Shown piece by piece: positions 1 through 12,879 of a DNA stretch of 64,000 nucleotides; positions within the stretch are counted from its first letter, which is position 1, and every line of letters begins with the position of its first letter. The notes beneath the pieces were generated by a model. The model was not told the origin of the DNA. It did no database searches and was given only the letters and a program-made list of their open reading frames with translations. Origin of the DNA: Lamellibrachia columna (lineage: Eukaryota; Annelida; Polychaeta; Sabellida; Siboglinidae). Location of the stretch: NCBI GenBank assembly GCA_963662155.1, contig OY759267.1, positions 32,406,976 through 32,470,975 on the forward strand. The letters run 5' to 3'. A program made the translations under genes and the position numbers.

Positions 1-149
1 CACCTTACCCTGAATCACTGGCACTGCCATCAAGACTAGCGATGTCCGACAACTCTAAAGGGGTAAGACCACTATAGACCTTACAGTTTATTGTTCCAAA
101 CGAAAATATAGTGTATTAAATTGGCCACTCTTCCTCCTTTAGTCTTTAC

Positions 150-978
150 TAATCGGAGCTTTGCTTGTCTAAAATTTTCGCAGTAGAGATTCCCCCGCTC
201 CATAATTCAGCCTGTCAGTGGCTGCACAATTTATTCTGTATGTATAGAGCCACAATATCCTGGCAGCGACTTTGTTGTTCTACTACGACCCCTATTGTTT
301 GTGATGCATTTTGCCCAGTATGATAAGACCCAGTGATTCTCGCTTAGCTATATCTGCTGTCCATGGATATGGTTACTGGAGCATCTTCAGGTAATCCTCG
401 TAGCGTATTAATTGTCTTCATGTGGTCACGCCTTTTCGCCAAGTCTGCCAAAGTCATAGTTGCTGTCGCATTGTCAACTTTGTTTGCAGTCCGTTGCATG
501 CTACTTCGGTACGGTGGTGGTACATCTAAGCTAGCAATTATCACACATGCACTGTAAATCTAGGAACAGCGCACAATTAACTGTCAATAAGGGACGCATG
601 CTCTGCAATGCACTCGTTATACATCTGTGTTGTTTTGTCTCTATGCATAATACGCATTTCTAATTGTGAGTCATCTTTCTTCAGGTATGTCGTTGTCAAG
701 TCATCGGCAACACGTTTCTTCGGTCTCATGAGTTTGGCGCCATCCGATTTGCTCTCAGCATCTGGGATTTCGATGAGTCCACCTGGTGTAACTTTGGCGA
801 CTCTTGTGAATTCGGCTTGCGTGAGTCTTGGCATCCACATGCTTGGTGTGGAATTGTCTGCTACGTCTTTCTTGGACGTGTGCACAGTGTGCCCTTTCTG
901 AAAGCCACATCTCCTCACATTTTTGGCTATTCGGAACTTCACTTTTCTTCTCCATGCTGATATCTGTATCAGAGTCAA
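150..978 (-). pseudogene. Mutator-like transposase relic, N-terminal half
   Basis: Read on the minus strand, the open stretch 978-577 contains MYNECIAEHA near its end. After a break, 544-344 contains IPPP-like VPPPYRSSMQRTANKV and LRGLPEDAPVTISMDSRYS. After a TAA stop it continues as TGSYHTGQNASQTIGVVVE. These blocks resemble, in this order, the conserved segments of the large Mutator-like transposase family common in invertebrates (which I associate with Pfam PF20700): a cysteine/histidine region, the PPP-R-x-MQ-ANKV helix, the RGLPEDxPVxISxDxRY strand and the GQNASQxIG loop. At least two stops and a frameshift make it a pseudogene. The locus at 27572 carries a homologous relic with MWNECFTEHA in the equivalent place. 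The family assignment is from remembered motifs and is not a database result. Confidence 0.6.
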
Positions 979-1522
979 ACACTTTTACTATGTTTTGAAT
1001 GTTTAAATGTTTTTCTTCGATTTGGTATAACTTTCGTGCCGGTTTGTGAGATGTCGGAAATTAATTAGGGCACGGACCACAGTCAGAATCCATCCACCAT
1101 TACATACATAAAGAATCCCAAGGAAAAAATTAATTGTGCAGATAGGGTTTATTTGTGAGAGCAGAAATTGTGTGGATGAGGGAGTGGAAGTGATGTTCTT
1201 GTGCACAGTAGCATATAAGCTTTGAAATGATGCCATTTGTCAGTAGGTATGCCAGTTGCGTAAGGACACAGTGGCTGTTAGGCAGGATGTACTCATATTT
1301 GGGAAACCGGAGAATTTCATGGCAGAAATGCAGGGGCCTCATGCTTTGAAGCAATTTATGCGAAAAGGAGGTATGTCATTTTCACGAATTTCACACACCA
1401 GGTGTCTTAGTGGGTCTGTAATTTTCTGTGAATTTCAAAAAAAATTGTAGGATAAATTTTCAATGTAGACGCAAGAACGTTATAATGGTCGTCTATGGGA
1501 AAAGTGACCGTGGTCCGTGCCA

Positions 1523-1950
1523 ATGTCCGACAACTCTGAAGGGGTAAGACCACTATAGACCTTCCAGTTTATTGTTTCACACGAAAATATAGTGTATTAA
1601 ATTGTGATATTTGAATTTAAATAATCTGTATGATGTGACATCAGTGCAATTGAACAGGCATGTTCACAAGTTTGTTTGTAGAAGCTATTGGCTTTGAAAA
1701 GGTGCATTTTTTAGAGTGTAACAGGCGGAGGGATTCATTTGAATTTTTCTTCTGTGCACCACGTGGGCGCATGAATGCATGGCTATGTTTGTTAAAATTG
1801 ATGGGCATCGCACGTCGGGGCGTTTTAATAGAGCTGGAGGTATGCGGTTTTGACAAAACTTGGTCAGCATTTCAATGAGATGATGGCAGTTGCTGTAAAA
1901 AATATGAATTTTTGATGGTTATGTTTTCTTATCAAACAAAACGTTAAGTT
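1523..1950 (+). mobile_element. Short TIR element (450 bp family), member a
   Basis: From GGGGTAAGACCACTATAGAC onward the sequence matches the reverse complement of the better preserved elements at 42436-42899 and 40440-40889. Matching blocks include GTTTATTGTTTCACACGAA, TGTTTGTAGAAGCTAT, GGCATCGCACGTCGGGGCG and GATGATGGCAGTTGCT. The right-hand terminal inverted repeat is not recognisable. A second copy of just the first 80 bp of this element lies at 43-124, on the other side of the Mutator relic. The copy at 10888-11312 belongs to the large direct repeat. Confidence 0.65.
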
Positions 1951-2041
1951 TCAGGCACGACTTTTCACACTTATACTGCATACACACAATACCTGTGGTG
2001 GGAAAAGCGCGTGTCACCTTCTCGTGGTTCCTACTGTGGAT

Positions 2042-2066
2042 CACGACAGCAAACTTTGCTGTCGTG
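2042..2066. other. Perfect 12 bp hairpin with 1 nt loop
   Basis: CACGACAGCAAA is followed by one C and then by its exact reverse complement TTTGCTGTCGTG. The same hairpin is repeated at about 11407-11431 in the second large repeat copy. It may be a terminal or sub-terminal structure of the surrounding transposon relic. No function is assigned. Confidence 0.7.
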
Positions 2067-2863
2067 TGAACTAAGAACAGCGCACACTGGTACTATCTTG
2101 TAAACTGTGGATATTGTGTTTGTTTGTTTTATACTGAATGGCTTGGTGCTTGGTGAAGTCATATCGGTTGCTGACTCGAGACAGTAGGTGCACGGTTTTG
2201 TGTCCAAAGGGAAATGTGGTTGATACCAACTAAATATTCGACAGCCACATAATTCACACAGCTTGACGTCTAAAATGATGGTAATATCGAGCCTGATTGT
2301 TATGAAAGAAACACATATTTGGCTCGGTTGCATTATTGACAGTTGCAGTCCGACCCATGTTTGCTGCTGTGACCGACTGTGCAGCAGGAACATCGTCATG
2401 TGTTCGGGATGGTCTACAACAACCTCCTTTGCTGTCTCTGGTATTTCAAGAGGTAACTCTGACAGCCTAAACGACGTTGGTTAGTGCAATAAGGTAATGA
2501 ACATAACAATTTACATGCTTCCTGATATGCTGTCATTGATATCTCACTTTTTCCAGTGGGATAGTAGTTTTGTATGTTAATATGCTGAATCAAACCATAA
2601 GAATGTAGAATATTATATTACATAACATAATAGCTATCACACGATCATGGGACCACTATCTGAATAAATGAATTAACATGGACAGTACATGTTCTCGCAA
2701 TTTTAATTCCACATATCCAAATTTGCTTCTTTCATAATTGTATACCTTGTGCAGATGTATATTGGGATATTAGAGCCGTTTTTGCAAATACCTGTCTTAA
2801 GAATTTACTTTGTTGTGTTTGACGTGTTATGTCATAAACTGTTGAAGAATAACAGCAGATTAT

Positions 2864-4450
2864 TTGGTAACAACTTTTTGTTTGCGTCACTCATTATAAT
2901 GGGAGTTTTTAGTTTTAGAAAATGTGATAGCTTTAATATATGCAATTCACAAGATAATCCATTTGTATGATGCCAACAGTGTACATTGCTGACAATCCTC
3001 GCTAATTGCTTTTGTAACAAATAAATGCAGTCAATATTTGTTTTGTAGGTGTTTCCCCACACTTCACAACAACATGAAACACAAATCAGGTACTGTGAAT
3101 AGTATATTGTTTTAAGTGAGCATTTTTGTGTAGTAAATATTTTGCACTAGTATGCATAATTGCAATACTTTTCAAAGTTTCAAAGGTATCATCCTATTAA
3201 AACAACTAGAAATTTACTTACATATGTCATTTCAATATCATTGATTTTTACATTAGTGCTGGCTTTTCGTAGTTACTAAATAGCATGACATTAATTTCCT
3301 ACACATTATGTGATAATTGATTAACTACAAACCACATAACCAATTAACCAAGTTGTTTGCCTGTCTTTGCTGAGTTCAACCGGGTCATTTGCTGAGCCAA
3401 AAAAATATTGGTGTCATCAGCAAAAAAATTAAATTTAACAGTTATGAACTACATGTATGTAAAGCACCTTGATTGATCAGGCCCTGTATATCTACTTTAT
3501 TATTATCATATGTAAGCATCACTTCTATCCAGCTACACTGTCTCAAACGACAGTGAGCACGAACATGAATGCAGAGTAATCACGGTTATACACAATCTTT
3601 ACATTGCACATGATGCAACAGAGAGTTGTTCTGGAAGGGGTACAAAGGCTAGGATCCCTTTCCGACAATTGTCTAGATATCAGTCGCACACCCTTAACGA
3701 ACCCCCTTAACCCTCCTTTCATGATTCTAAAATGGATTGCAACACTCAGGATTAGGCACAGATGTTTTCTTTGGAGCCATCACCAGAGCCAGACTAACAC
3801 CTAAGCCCAGGGTTTTATATACAATCAACCCTGTGGGATTGTAAATCCTATTGTAATGCACACAGCTGAGCATCAGTCCCCTGTCAGATCCATTGGGCTG
3901 ATATGATACCTGTTACCAGATCCTTGGGCCCTGTGCTGTGTATTACCCCTGACACTTCCACTGTCACAAAGATAAACAGAATGCCTCCAAGTGGGCTGTA
4001 ATGTGAAACCCTCCCAGGCTGGCTGCAATATGATGCCAGCTAGTCTGATAAGAATGGTAACCTGTTAGCAAAATTGTAAAATTGCCACCATCCTAACTTC
4101 AAGTTGTTGTATCTCGAGAACTTACAATGGACCCATTCTAATTCTTTAATGGAACTTGTTGATGCAATGACCTTACTAATGGTCAAATTTGATTAAAATC
4201 AGAGTTTACTCATTTTGGGTCTATCAGGTCAAAAGTGAAGGCCAGTGACCTAAGTGACACTTGTAAAAACTTTTTTAACTGCCACATGAGTTTCTACTGT
4301 CAACAGTTGGAGACGAGTATCATTTCTGATCTGCTCCTCAAAAAAAAACAATGTATGGTACAAGATGAAATTGGTGTCTTAATTAGAGGAGAGGGGATAG
4401 CGGCTGTTTCTTTTAGTGTCACACATCAAATTATTTCGAAAAGAAACATG
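2864..4450. other. No gene recognised
   Basis: AT-rich non-coding DNA. A short SINE-like tail ending in TTTATTATTATCA lies near 3505. An open stretch at 3604-3804 has no recognised domain. No splice-bounded exon was seen. Confidence 0.5.
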
Positions 4451-4454
4451 TTTA

Positions 4455-4800
4455 ATCACAGGTCATAAGGGTGCTGATCTCGAGAGCATGATCACAGGTC
4501 ATAAGGGTGCTGACTTCGTGGGCATGATTACAGGTCATAAAGGTGCTGACTTTGAGGGCATCACAAGTCATAAGGTTGCTGACCTTGAGGGCATTATCAC
4601 AGGTCATAAGGGTGCTGACCTCGAGGGCATGATCATGGGTCATAAGGTTGCTGACCTTGAGGGCATTATCACAGGTCATAAGGGTGCTGACCTCGAGGGC
4701 ATGATCACGGGTCATAAGGGTGCTGACTTTGAGGGCATGATCACAAGTCATAAAGGTGTTGACTTTGGGGGCATGATCACAGTTCATAAGGCTGCTGACT
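4455..4800. repeat. Minisatellite, 36 bp unit, about 10 copies
   Basis: The unit is built around GGTCATAAGGGTGCTGAC followed by a CTCGAGGGCATGATCACA-like half. Single units differ by a few bases, and a degraded form trails on to about 4900. Because 36 is a multiple of three, both strands stay open for more than 100 codons, which makes false repetitive ORFs. I see no start context or splice sites that would make it a gene. Confidence 0.9.
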
Positions 4801-4899
4801 GATTACTTTTCATAAGAGTGCTGACTTTGTTCAAAGTTCAGAACGGTGCTGACTTTGATCACAGTTCAGAAGGGTGCTGATTTTGATCACAGTTCGGAA

Positions 4900-6324
4900 T
4901 ATGAGTATTGTTGGTTACAGCACGAATGATGATGACAGATGTAATTCAAGTTTTATGTTGAGGGAACTCAAGTTATGTAACGTAATAACATAATAATGCT
5001 TAAAGAACATTGTATCAGAACCGACCAGATCAATTAACACCACCACATATTCACGAAAAGAGTACATACACGATTTGCTTCTACCATACTGTCAAATTAT
5101 CATTTATAATTAATAAAAGATTATGAGGCACTGAGAAAATTTTCATCTGAATAGTAATACAGTACCGTATCTAAAACTATGGAAGTGCAGTTGCTTCAAA
5201 GATAACTTTAGAGTACTTGAACATGCTTCAATTTTATTTTAGTGTTGTTTATGCATATACTTAATTTGTATTAATTAAATTAACTTAAATTTTTCCATCC
5301 CATGAGCACTGAACTTTATATTTTCAAGCTGTTCCTAGGAATATGGTAAACAATACAATGCATATGTAGAGTGACCCTTTTAGTTTCATACCCTTTTCTC
5401 CTTCCTTTAAGGGTTTTATATAACATGAATATACTAGCTGATTCAACAGCACCTACATTGCTGTATTCAAGGTTGATAGCTGCATACAATTCTTGACATT
5501 TCTCCCAAAATTCAACAACTCTATTTTGAGTTGGGATGTAATGCATCCCTTATGGATGAATATATGCTAGGAGCTAAGGAACTAAACGTGGTTGAAAGGG
5601 TAAGTCTTCAGATGTTTCCTACTGACCTAACACTAACAGAGTGAATTCCAAAGAGTTGGTGCAACAACCGAGAAATCCCTGGTTACAATCTTTGTTTAAA
5701 CTCTTGGAACAAAAAGTAGGTCAGAACTTGATTATTGAAGCTTTCTGGGCTTTCTTACAACAGTGGGCAATAAATGTAAATATGGATTGTGATTTGTTAA
5801 GGGACACACGAAGCTGATTGTTCAATATTCATAAGATGCAACCATGTACACTCTCATGACTGAAATGATTAAATAGCATAGAAATTTTTACAATTTATAT
5901 TTAATACCACTTAAAAGTCTCACTTCAATTGTTCAATCATTGCATGTTAGGAATATTCATTGCATATCAAGAATATTCATTAGTGTGATTTTGGTGCCCG
6001 TAAATTAGCCACCACCAAATTCATGGTCTGGGTGGTTCACATTAATAGGGTCATCTCGTGGGTGGATAAATGGTTATTTAGGGTCTCGTGTTAAAAACAT
6101 GAGTAGGTCTTAGTAGTGTATTTACTTACCTAGTTGGTGCACTAGGCAACCATCTCAGTTGAAATAGGGCTTTGTATTACACTCTATATGGTTACCTTGC
6201 AATCTATTCTATAATTTGTTATTTCGTATATATTGTAAATATTGAATCGGATGCAATCAAGCCAGTTTCTGATTACTTCTGTTGTAACAGTTGCATTGAA
6301 ACTGATGATCGGCTAAACTTTAGC
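4900..6324. other. No gene recognised
   Basis: AT-rich sequence without a coding signal. The minus-strand open stretch at 5316-5546 contains a CKELYAAIN-like segment of LINE character, but it is too short to assign. A short direct repeat around GAATATTCATT is present near 5950-5980. Confidence 0.4.
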
Positions 6325-6690
6325 CCACATTGAAATCACACGTACATTTACAGCAGAACACTGAATTCACACCAACTGATGTGTACCTTTGTTTTTTTTT
6401 TATAAAAGTGCTGAGAAAATTGTTGTAACCGGAATGATTACGTGTCCTCGATAGAACAACATGCATGTGTCGTTACAATTACGATACCAGAATAATTGCG
6501 ACATAGAAACTGCGCTTCTAAGTGAGGATTTCTACGTCATTGATGGCGTTGACATGTGTGAATGAGTGGAGCTGCTGAAGATTATCTGATGCAAACAGGA
6601 CAACAATGCCTGTCGTGGTTCGTTGCCAACTCTTCCAGCACAGACAAAAGACCACGTTGCTTAATTGCTGTTTACGAGCCAGCATGCGGG
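6325..6690 (+). repeat. Interspersed repeat family R1, member 1
   Basis: This segment is homologous over about 360 bp to the reverse complement of 22545-22865. Shared blocks include CAGCAGAACACTGAATTCAC, CGATAGAACAACATGCATGT and AGATTATCTGATGC. In both copies one frame reads similarly (MHVSLQL-YQNNCDIETALL-EDF), with one or two stops. The family may therefore derive from a transposon coding region. I do not recognise the protein. Confidence 0.8.
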
Positions 6691-7396
6691 CAGTTCTTGC
6701 ATTTAGCATGTGTTACATAACAATCGATGCGAAGTGGTCTGTTTCAACACACATGGTTTGTCCATAGCACACACTACGTGCTTCACGTGGACTTCTCTGT
6801 AACAGCTGATTTCAGCTAAATCGGTTGAAGTGCGTTGCGTTGACAGCCAGTCAGACGAAATAGGTGAAAAAGAGGTGATACGAAACAGCTACTACGAAAA
6901 CAAACGGTGCATCATAAACAGCGACTTTATGACCTAACAGAATGCGGAATACCACCGAAGAAGTGTCACTGATTTGAACACAATTTCGGCCTCGATTCTC
7001 TAGGTTTGTGAATAAACGTTATTTGGCTTTGTAGATCAATAATATATATTCTGTGGAATACACATATTTGATATAGTATTAATGTTGATACATATGCCGT
7101 TTCTGCTCGGATTCTACAAACAATTGGCCATTCATATGGAGTTATGATTAATGTATTGGGACACGTTAATTACTAATGACAACTATATTTCTCTTCTTCT
7201 GATGCAACTCATGATTATGTATTAACCGCTTCCAAAATGTGACTAGATTGTGGCCGCACTGGAGAGTTCTAGTGATGTAGCCCTAGTACGAGTGTATATT
7301 AGGTAGAATGTCGGATTTGCGTACTTTAGCAGGTTCATGTAGGCCCTATGTTGAATGGATATATTATTTGTTCTTCAATTGGATGGAGACGACACA

Positions 7397-7813
7397 CTTT
7401 CTAAGCATTTGACTGATTGTTGGCTAACGTAACTGTTGTGCGCATTTGTTGCACAAAGTAACGGCGATGGGAATGATTATATTCATAGATATTAAAGAGA
7501 TAATACCATTTAATACAACTGTTCGATGATACTGTAGACAAAATAATAAACTTTTTCCACGTGTAGTGTGTTGCATTCCCAAGGTGCTGTGCTGGCTACG
7601 ACGGGGACTGTTGTTTTTTTACACTTTCTAAGAATTTTGACTGACTATTGGCTAACGTAACTGTTACGCGCATTTGTTTCACAAAGTAACGGCGATGTGA
7701 ATGAATAGATTCATAGATAATAAACAGATACTGCCATTTAATACAACTGTTCGATGATACTGTTGGCAAAATAATAAACGTTTTCCACTTGTCTTATGTT
7801 GCATTCCCAAGGT
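7397..7813. repeat. Tandem duplication, 227 bp period
   Basis: 7397-7583 and 7624-7813 are diverged direct copies. Both run from CTTTCTAAG through GGCTAACGTAACTGTT and CAACTGTTCGATGATACTGT to GTTGCATTCCCAAGGT. They differ by scattered substitutions, so this duplication is older than the 2.8 kb repeat. Confidence 0.85.
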
Positions 7814-8620
7814 ACAGGTTATTGATGACAGTTAACGGGCCGACGTTGTTGTAGGCGCCATCTTAGAGTGAGCACTTCCGGCGCATGCGCATAATTTCCA
7901 CCACTGAATCTGCATAATTAAATATCAATAACATAGACTAGTAATATTACTGATGCATGTTATACATTTTGCTGTATTACAACTCGAACTAAGTCATATA
8001 AGAAACATTCTAATGAATAAATTGTTTATTTAAATGTTGTTATAACAGAAAAACGTAAAGTGAACATGTTTCAAGAGTTCACACCACAAATTCGGCCGGA
8101 TGGGTTTACCAACTATATAAACGGGTAGACGTGTTGTCATAAGAGGTTGCTAGCTCAACACATAGGGGTTGTCAGTAGTTTGGGTGGAGGACTACATCAT
8201 GGTCTGGGGGCCGACAAACCTCTCCCCTGAGAGCTGCTCGATACGCAACTATAAGAGATTCGGTGACTGTGGATTGGTCTCTCCACCGACCGATAGGAGG
8301 TGCAACCAAATAGCTGATAATGGCTAAGTGTCACTCACGTCATTGGTCTCTTATTTTTTAAACAAAAGAATATCGATCGTTATATATTCAGATTCGGTTT
8401 ATTATTCTCGATTCGCATTAGTTGATCAATCGGCATCAGTTTTATTGTCATCGTACCAAATGTCTGCCAATCCTTAATCAATTACATGTAAATTATTACG
8501 TTGATTTCCTTCCTTGCATTTTAGTAACTCGATGCTTTCATTATATCACTCTACGTCACTTCCAAAACAAAAAGGCTATATAATGTTAGTGTTTTATGGC
8601 ACTCCATAGAGCACTATGTG

Positions 8621-8680
8621 ATGATGGCGCTATGTAGATATCATATTTTATTATTATTATTTTGGTGGTGACGTTCTCGA
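8621..8680 (+). repeat. SINE-like 3' tail
   Basis: GATGGCGCTATGTAGATATC is followed by a run of TTATTATTATTATTTT. The GCGCTATRTA box followed by an ATT tail is typical of the 3' ends of many invertebrate SINEs and of the LINEs that mobilise them. A similar tail lies at about 56295-56332. The element body is not defined. Confidence 0.4.
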
Positions 8681-8694
8681 AACACCAGTGCCAG

Positions 8695-8858
8695 CAGCAT
8701 ATTAATATTTTACGAAAACTCCCAATTTGTTGGAGGTATGTGATTTTGACGAAACTTAACTTGTTCACACATTGGCAGCACAGTAGCAGTGAATGTCATG
8801 AAGTTGTAGGATTTTTGATGGTCAAGTTTTCTACTAATCATGCAAAACGTTAACGTGA
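8695..8858 (+). mobile_element. Short TIR element (450 bp family), fragment
   Basis: GGAGGTATGTGATTTTGACG through TGATGGTCAAGTTTTCTACT and GCAAAACGTTAACGTGACCACC match the internal and right-hand part of the elements at 42436-42899 (reverse complement). The fragment lacks both termini. Confidence 0.55.
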
Positions 8859-9514
8859 CCACCAAGGGAAAATCTGCAGTTGTTCTGTTACTACAATTTA
8901 ATAATAGGACAAAACTGCTGGCCTCGACAATTTGAGAATGTGCCATGTTTTTAATTAATCCGCCGCCAAATCATGTGTGACATAGTTTTAGTTGAGGTAC
9001 TTAGTCGTTTAACTATGCGTTGTGAGGCTGATGTGTTGTGTTTCGTGCTTCTAACAGGGCACTGGCGGTAAAGATGGCCCTCCTGGCGGACAATTCAGAA
9101 GAACGGCAATTTATCCGGTAGGTGGACGCGCGAGGTTAGGCGAAGACGCGTAAAGAAAGTTATTGCTCAATTTTGTTATTGTTACTGCGAAATTCGTATT
9201 TTTAGTTGTTTCGACATATGGACTGTTAGAAAACGAATATGGAGTTCCTACGGAAGTGCAGTATGCGCTTATTATTCTGCTCAAATTCGATATCGCCATA
9301 TTATCGCCCCCATTTTCATACTGGAGGTGATTTTGCACCAGAAATAACGCAAATAGTCGCATGAACACCTTACCCTGAATCACTGGCACTGCCATCAAGA
9401 CTAGCGATGTCCGACAACTCTAAAGGGGTAAGACCACTATAGACCTTACAGTTTATTGTTCCAAACGAAAATATAGTGTATTAAATTGGCCACTCTTCCT
9501 CCTTTAGTCTTTAC

Positions 9515-10343
9515 TAATCGGAGCTTTGCTTGTCTAAAATTTTCGCAGTAGAGATTCCCCCGCTCCATAATTCAGCCTGTCAGTGGCTGCACAATTTATT
9601 CTGTATGTATAGAGCCACAATATCCTGGCAGCGACTTTGTTGTTCTACTACGACCCCTATTGTTTGTGATGCATTTTGCCCAGTATGATAAGACCCAGTG
9701 ATTCTCGCTTAGCTATATCTGCTGTCCATGGATATGGTTACTGGAGCATCTTCAGGTAATCCTCGTAGCGTATTAATTGTCTTCATGTGGTCACGCCTTT
9801 TCGCCAAGTCTGCCAAAGTCATAGTTGCTGTCGCATTGTCAACTTTGTTTGCAGTCCGTTGCATGCTACTTCGGTACGGTGGTGGTACATCTAAGCTAGC
9901 AATTATCACACATGCACTGTAAATCTAGGAACAGCGCACAATTAACTGTCAATAAGGGACGCATGCTCTGCAATGCACTCGTTATACATCTGTGTTGTTT
10001 TGTCTCTATGCATAATACGCATTTCTAATTGTGAGTCATCTTTCTTCAGGTATGTCGTTGTCAAGTCATCGGCAACACGTTTCTTCGGTCTCATGAGTTT
10101 GGCGCCATCCGATTTGCTCTCAGCATCTGGGATTTCGATGAGTCCACCTGGTGTAACTTTGGCGACTCTTGTGAATTCGGCTTGCGTGAGTCTTGGCATC
10201 CACATGCTTGGTGTGGAATTGTCTGCTACGTCTTTCTTGGACGTGTGCACAGTGTGCCCTTTCTGAAAGCCACATCTCCTCACATTTTTGGCTATTCGGA
10301 ACTTCACTTTTCTTCTCCATGCTGATATCTGTATCAGAGTCAA
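9515..10343 (-). pseudogene. Mutator-like transposase relic, duplicate copy
   Basis: This is the exact counterpart of the relic at 150-978, carried by the second copy of the 2.8 kb direct repeat. The same stop after the DSRYS motif and the same break between the two open stretches are present. It was therefore duplicated as a dead element and did not transpose by itself. Confidence 0.6.
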
Positions 10344-10887
10344 ACACTTTTACTATGTTTTGAATGTTTAAATGTTTTTCTTCGATTTGGTATAACTTTC
10401 GTGCCGGTTTGTGAGATGTCGGAAATTAATTAGGGCACGGACCACAGTCAGAATCCATCCACCATTACATACATAAAGAATCCCAAGGAAAAAATTAATT
10501 GTGCAGATAGGGTTTATTTGTGAGAGCAGAAATTGTGTGGATGAGGGAGTGGAAGTGATGTTCTTGTGCACAGTAGCATATAAGCTTTGAAATGATGCCA
10601 TTTGTCAGTAGGTATGCCAGTTGCGTAAGGACACAGTGGCTGTTAGGCAGGATGTACTCATATTTGGGAAACCGGAGAATTTCATGGCAGAAATGCAGGG
10701 GCCTCATGCTTTGAAGCAATTTATGCGAAAAGGAGGTATGTCATTTTCACGAATTTCACACACCAGGTGTCTTAGTGGGTCTGTAATTTTCTGTGAATTT
10801 CAAAAAAAATTGTAGGATAAATTTTCAATGTAGACGCAAGAACGTTATAATGGTCGTCTATGGGAAAAGTGACCGTGGTCCGTGCCA

Positions 10888-11312
10888 ATGTCCGACAACT
10901 CTGAAGGGGTAAGACCACTATAGACCTTCCAGTTTATTGTTTCACACGAAAATATAGTGTATTAAATTGTGATATTTGAATTTAAATAATCTGTATGATG
11001 TGACATTAGTGCAATTGAACAGGCATGTTCACAAGTTTGTTTGTAGAAGCTATTGGCTTTGAAAAGGTGCATTTTTTAGAGTGTAACAGGCGGAGGGATT
11101 CATTTGAATTTTTCTTCTGTGCACCACGTGGGCGCATGAATGCATGGCTATGTTTGTTAAAATTGATGGGCATCGCACGTCGGGGCGTTTTAATAGAGCT
11201 GGAGGTATGCGGTTTTGACAAAACTTGGTCAGCATTTCAATGAGATGATGGCAGTTGCTGTAAAAAATATGAATTTTTGATGGTTATGTTTTCTTATCAA
11301 ACAAAACGTTAA
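10888..11312 (+). mobile_element. Short TIR element (450 bp family), member b
   Basis: Copy of the element at 1523-1950, carried by the second 2.8 kb direct repeat. It contains the same GGCATCGCACGTCGGGGCG and GATGATGGCAGTTGCT blocks. Confidence 0.65.
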
Positions 11313-12229
11313 GTTTCAGGCACGACTTTTCACACTTATACTGCATACACACAATACCTGTGGTGGGAAAAGCGCGTGTCACCTTCTCGTGGTTCCTACT
11401 GTGGATCACGACAGCAAACTTTGCTGTCGTGTGAACTAAGAACAGCGCACACTGGTACTATCTTGTAAACTGTGGATATTGTGTTTGTTTGTTTTATACT
11501 GAATGGCTTGGTGCTTGGTGAAGTCATATCGGTTGCTGACTCGAGACAGTAGGTGCACGGTTTTGTGTCCAAAGGGAAATGTGGTTGATACCAACTAAAT
11601 ATTCGACAGCCACATAATTCACACAGCTTGACGTCTAAAATGATGGTAATATCGAGCCTGATTGTTATGAAAGAAACACATATTTGGCTCGGTTGCATTA
11701 TTGACAGTTGCAGTCCGACCCATGTTTGCTGCTGTGACCGACTGTGCAGCAGGAACATCGTCATGTGTTCGGGATGGTCTACAACAACCTCCTTTGCTGT
11801 CTCTGGTATTTCAAGAGGTAACTCTGACAGCCTAAACGACGTTGGTTAGTGCAATAAGGTAATGAACATAACAATTTACATGCTTCCTGATATGCTGTCA
11901 TTGATATCTCACTTTTTCCACCATAAGAATGTAGAATATTATATTACATAACATAATAGCTATCACACGATCATGGGACCACTATCTGAATAAATGAATT
12001 AACATGGACAGCACATGTTCTCGCAATTTTAATTCCACATATCCAAATTTGCTTCTTTCATAATTGTATACCTTGTGCAGATGTATATTGGGATATTAGA
12101 GCCGTTTTTGCAAATAGCTGTCTTAAGAATTTACTTTGTTGTGTTTGACGTGTTATGTCATAAACTGTTGAAGAATAACAGCAGATTATATATATATACA
12201 TATACGAACACATTGATCAACATAGTGGG

Positions 12230-12325
12230 TGTGTATAATAGTGATACATGCATGCATGCATGCATGCTAACATACATGCATACATACATACATACATACA
12301 TACATACATACATACAAATACTTTA
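12230..12325. repeat. CATG/CATA simple repeat
   Basis: CATGCATGCATGCATGCATG is followed by about 11 copies of ATAC. It begins soon after the truncated right end of the second 2.8 kb direct repeat, so it may mark the rearrangement junction. Confidence 0.9.
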
Positions 12326-12879
12326 TCATTTCCAAAATGAGCAAATGTTGGGTTTCAATTCAACCAACTCATATGACAACAGGTCATAATACTATAATTA
12401 TTAGCAATTACGTCCACAAGATTTCTGTACTCTTGTCACTACAATGGTCTTTGTGCTCGGACAGGAGGTATTCTTTTATCCTTTTTTGTTGTCCGCAGTA
12501 GAAGATGTTGCTCTTGACTGACGCTGGCAACGTAGATCAACCTGAATATTACATAATACAAATGTTTACTTCAGACTAGTTACAACATAACACATCTTTA
12601 CATTGGGTCTCATACTATCATCCTCAGGTAACAAGGGCTTTAAAGCTCTATGCAACTGTGAACAAAATCACATGTAAGGAACACATTTCCCATATTAAAA
12701 TGCACATTTATGTAGGCACTGCAAGTTGCCAACTGATGGCTATATATGGTATAGTATAATCCCATACAACTTGACACAACACATGCTACACATCTGTATT
12801 TAAACTGAACCATGGACTAGTTTCTGAGAATCAAATAAATCTATTAACACATGTTGCAATATTATAGTTATGCAAATTC

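Larger units (their letters stand above)
1..2863. repeat. 2.8 kb direct repeat, copy 1
   Basis: This stretch is repeated almost base for base at 9366-12189. The offset is 9365 up to about 2559. There copy 1 carries 39 bp (about 2560-2598) that copy 2 lacks, and the offset then becomes 9326. Only a few single-base differences are visible, for example at 1642 and 2669. The copy may continue to the left of the window, because it begins at base 1. It contains a Mutator-like transposase relic and a short TIR element. The very low divergence means a recent duplication or an assembly duplication of two haplotypes; the sequence alone cannot separate these. Confidence 0.95.
9366..12189. repeat. 2.8 kb direct repeat, copy 2
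   Basis: Second copy of the segment at 1-2863. It begins abruptly after unique sequence at 9365. It ends at 12189, where copy 1 continues with TTGG and copy 2 runs into a TA-rich, then CATG/CATA-rich tract. It lacks the 39 bp present in copy 1 around 2560-2598. It carries the same stop codons and frameshifts in its transposase relic, so the damage came before the duplication. Confidence 0.95.

Noticed and set aside
4416..4802. GHKGADLEGMIT repeats as a real protein
   Set aside because: 36 bp minisatellite, open on both strands, with no gene context.
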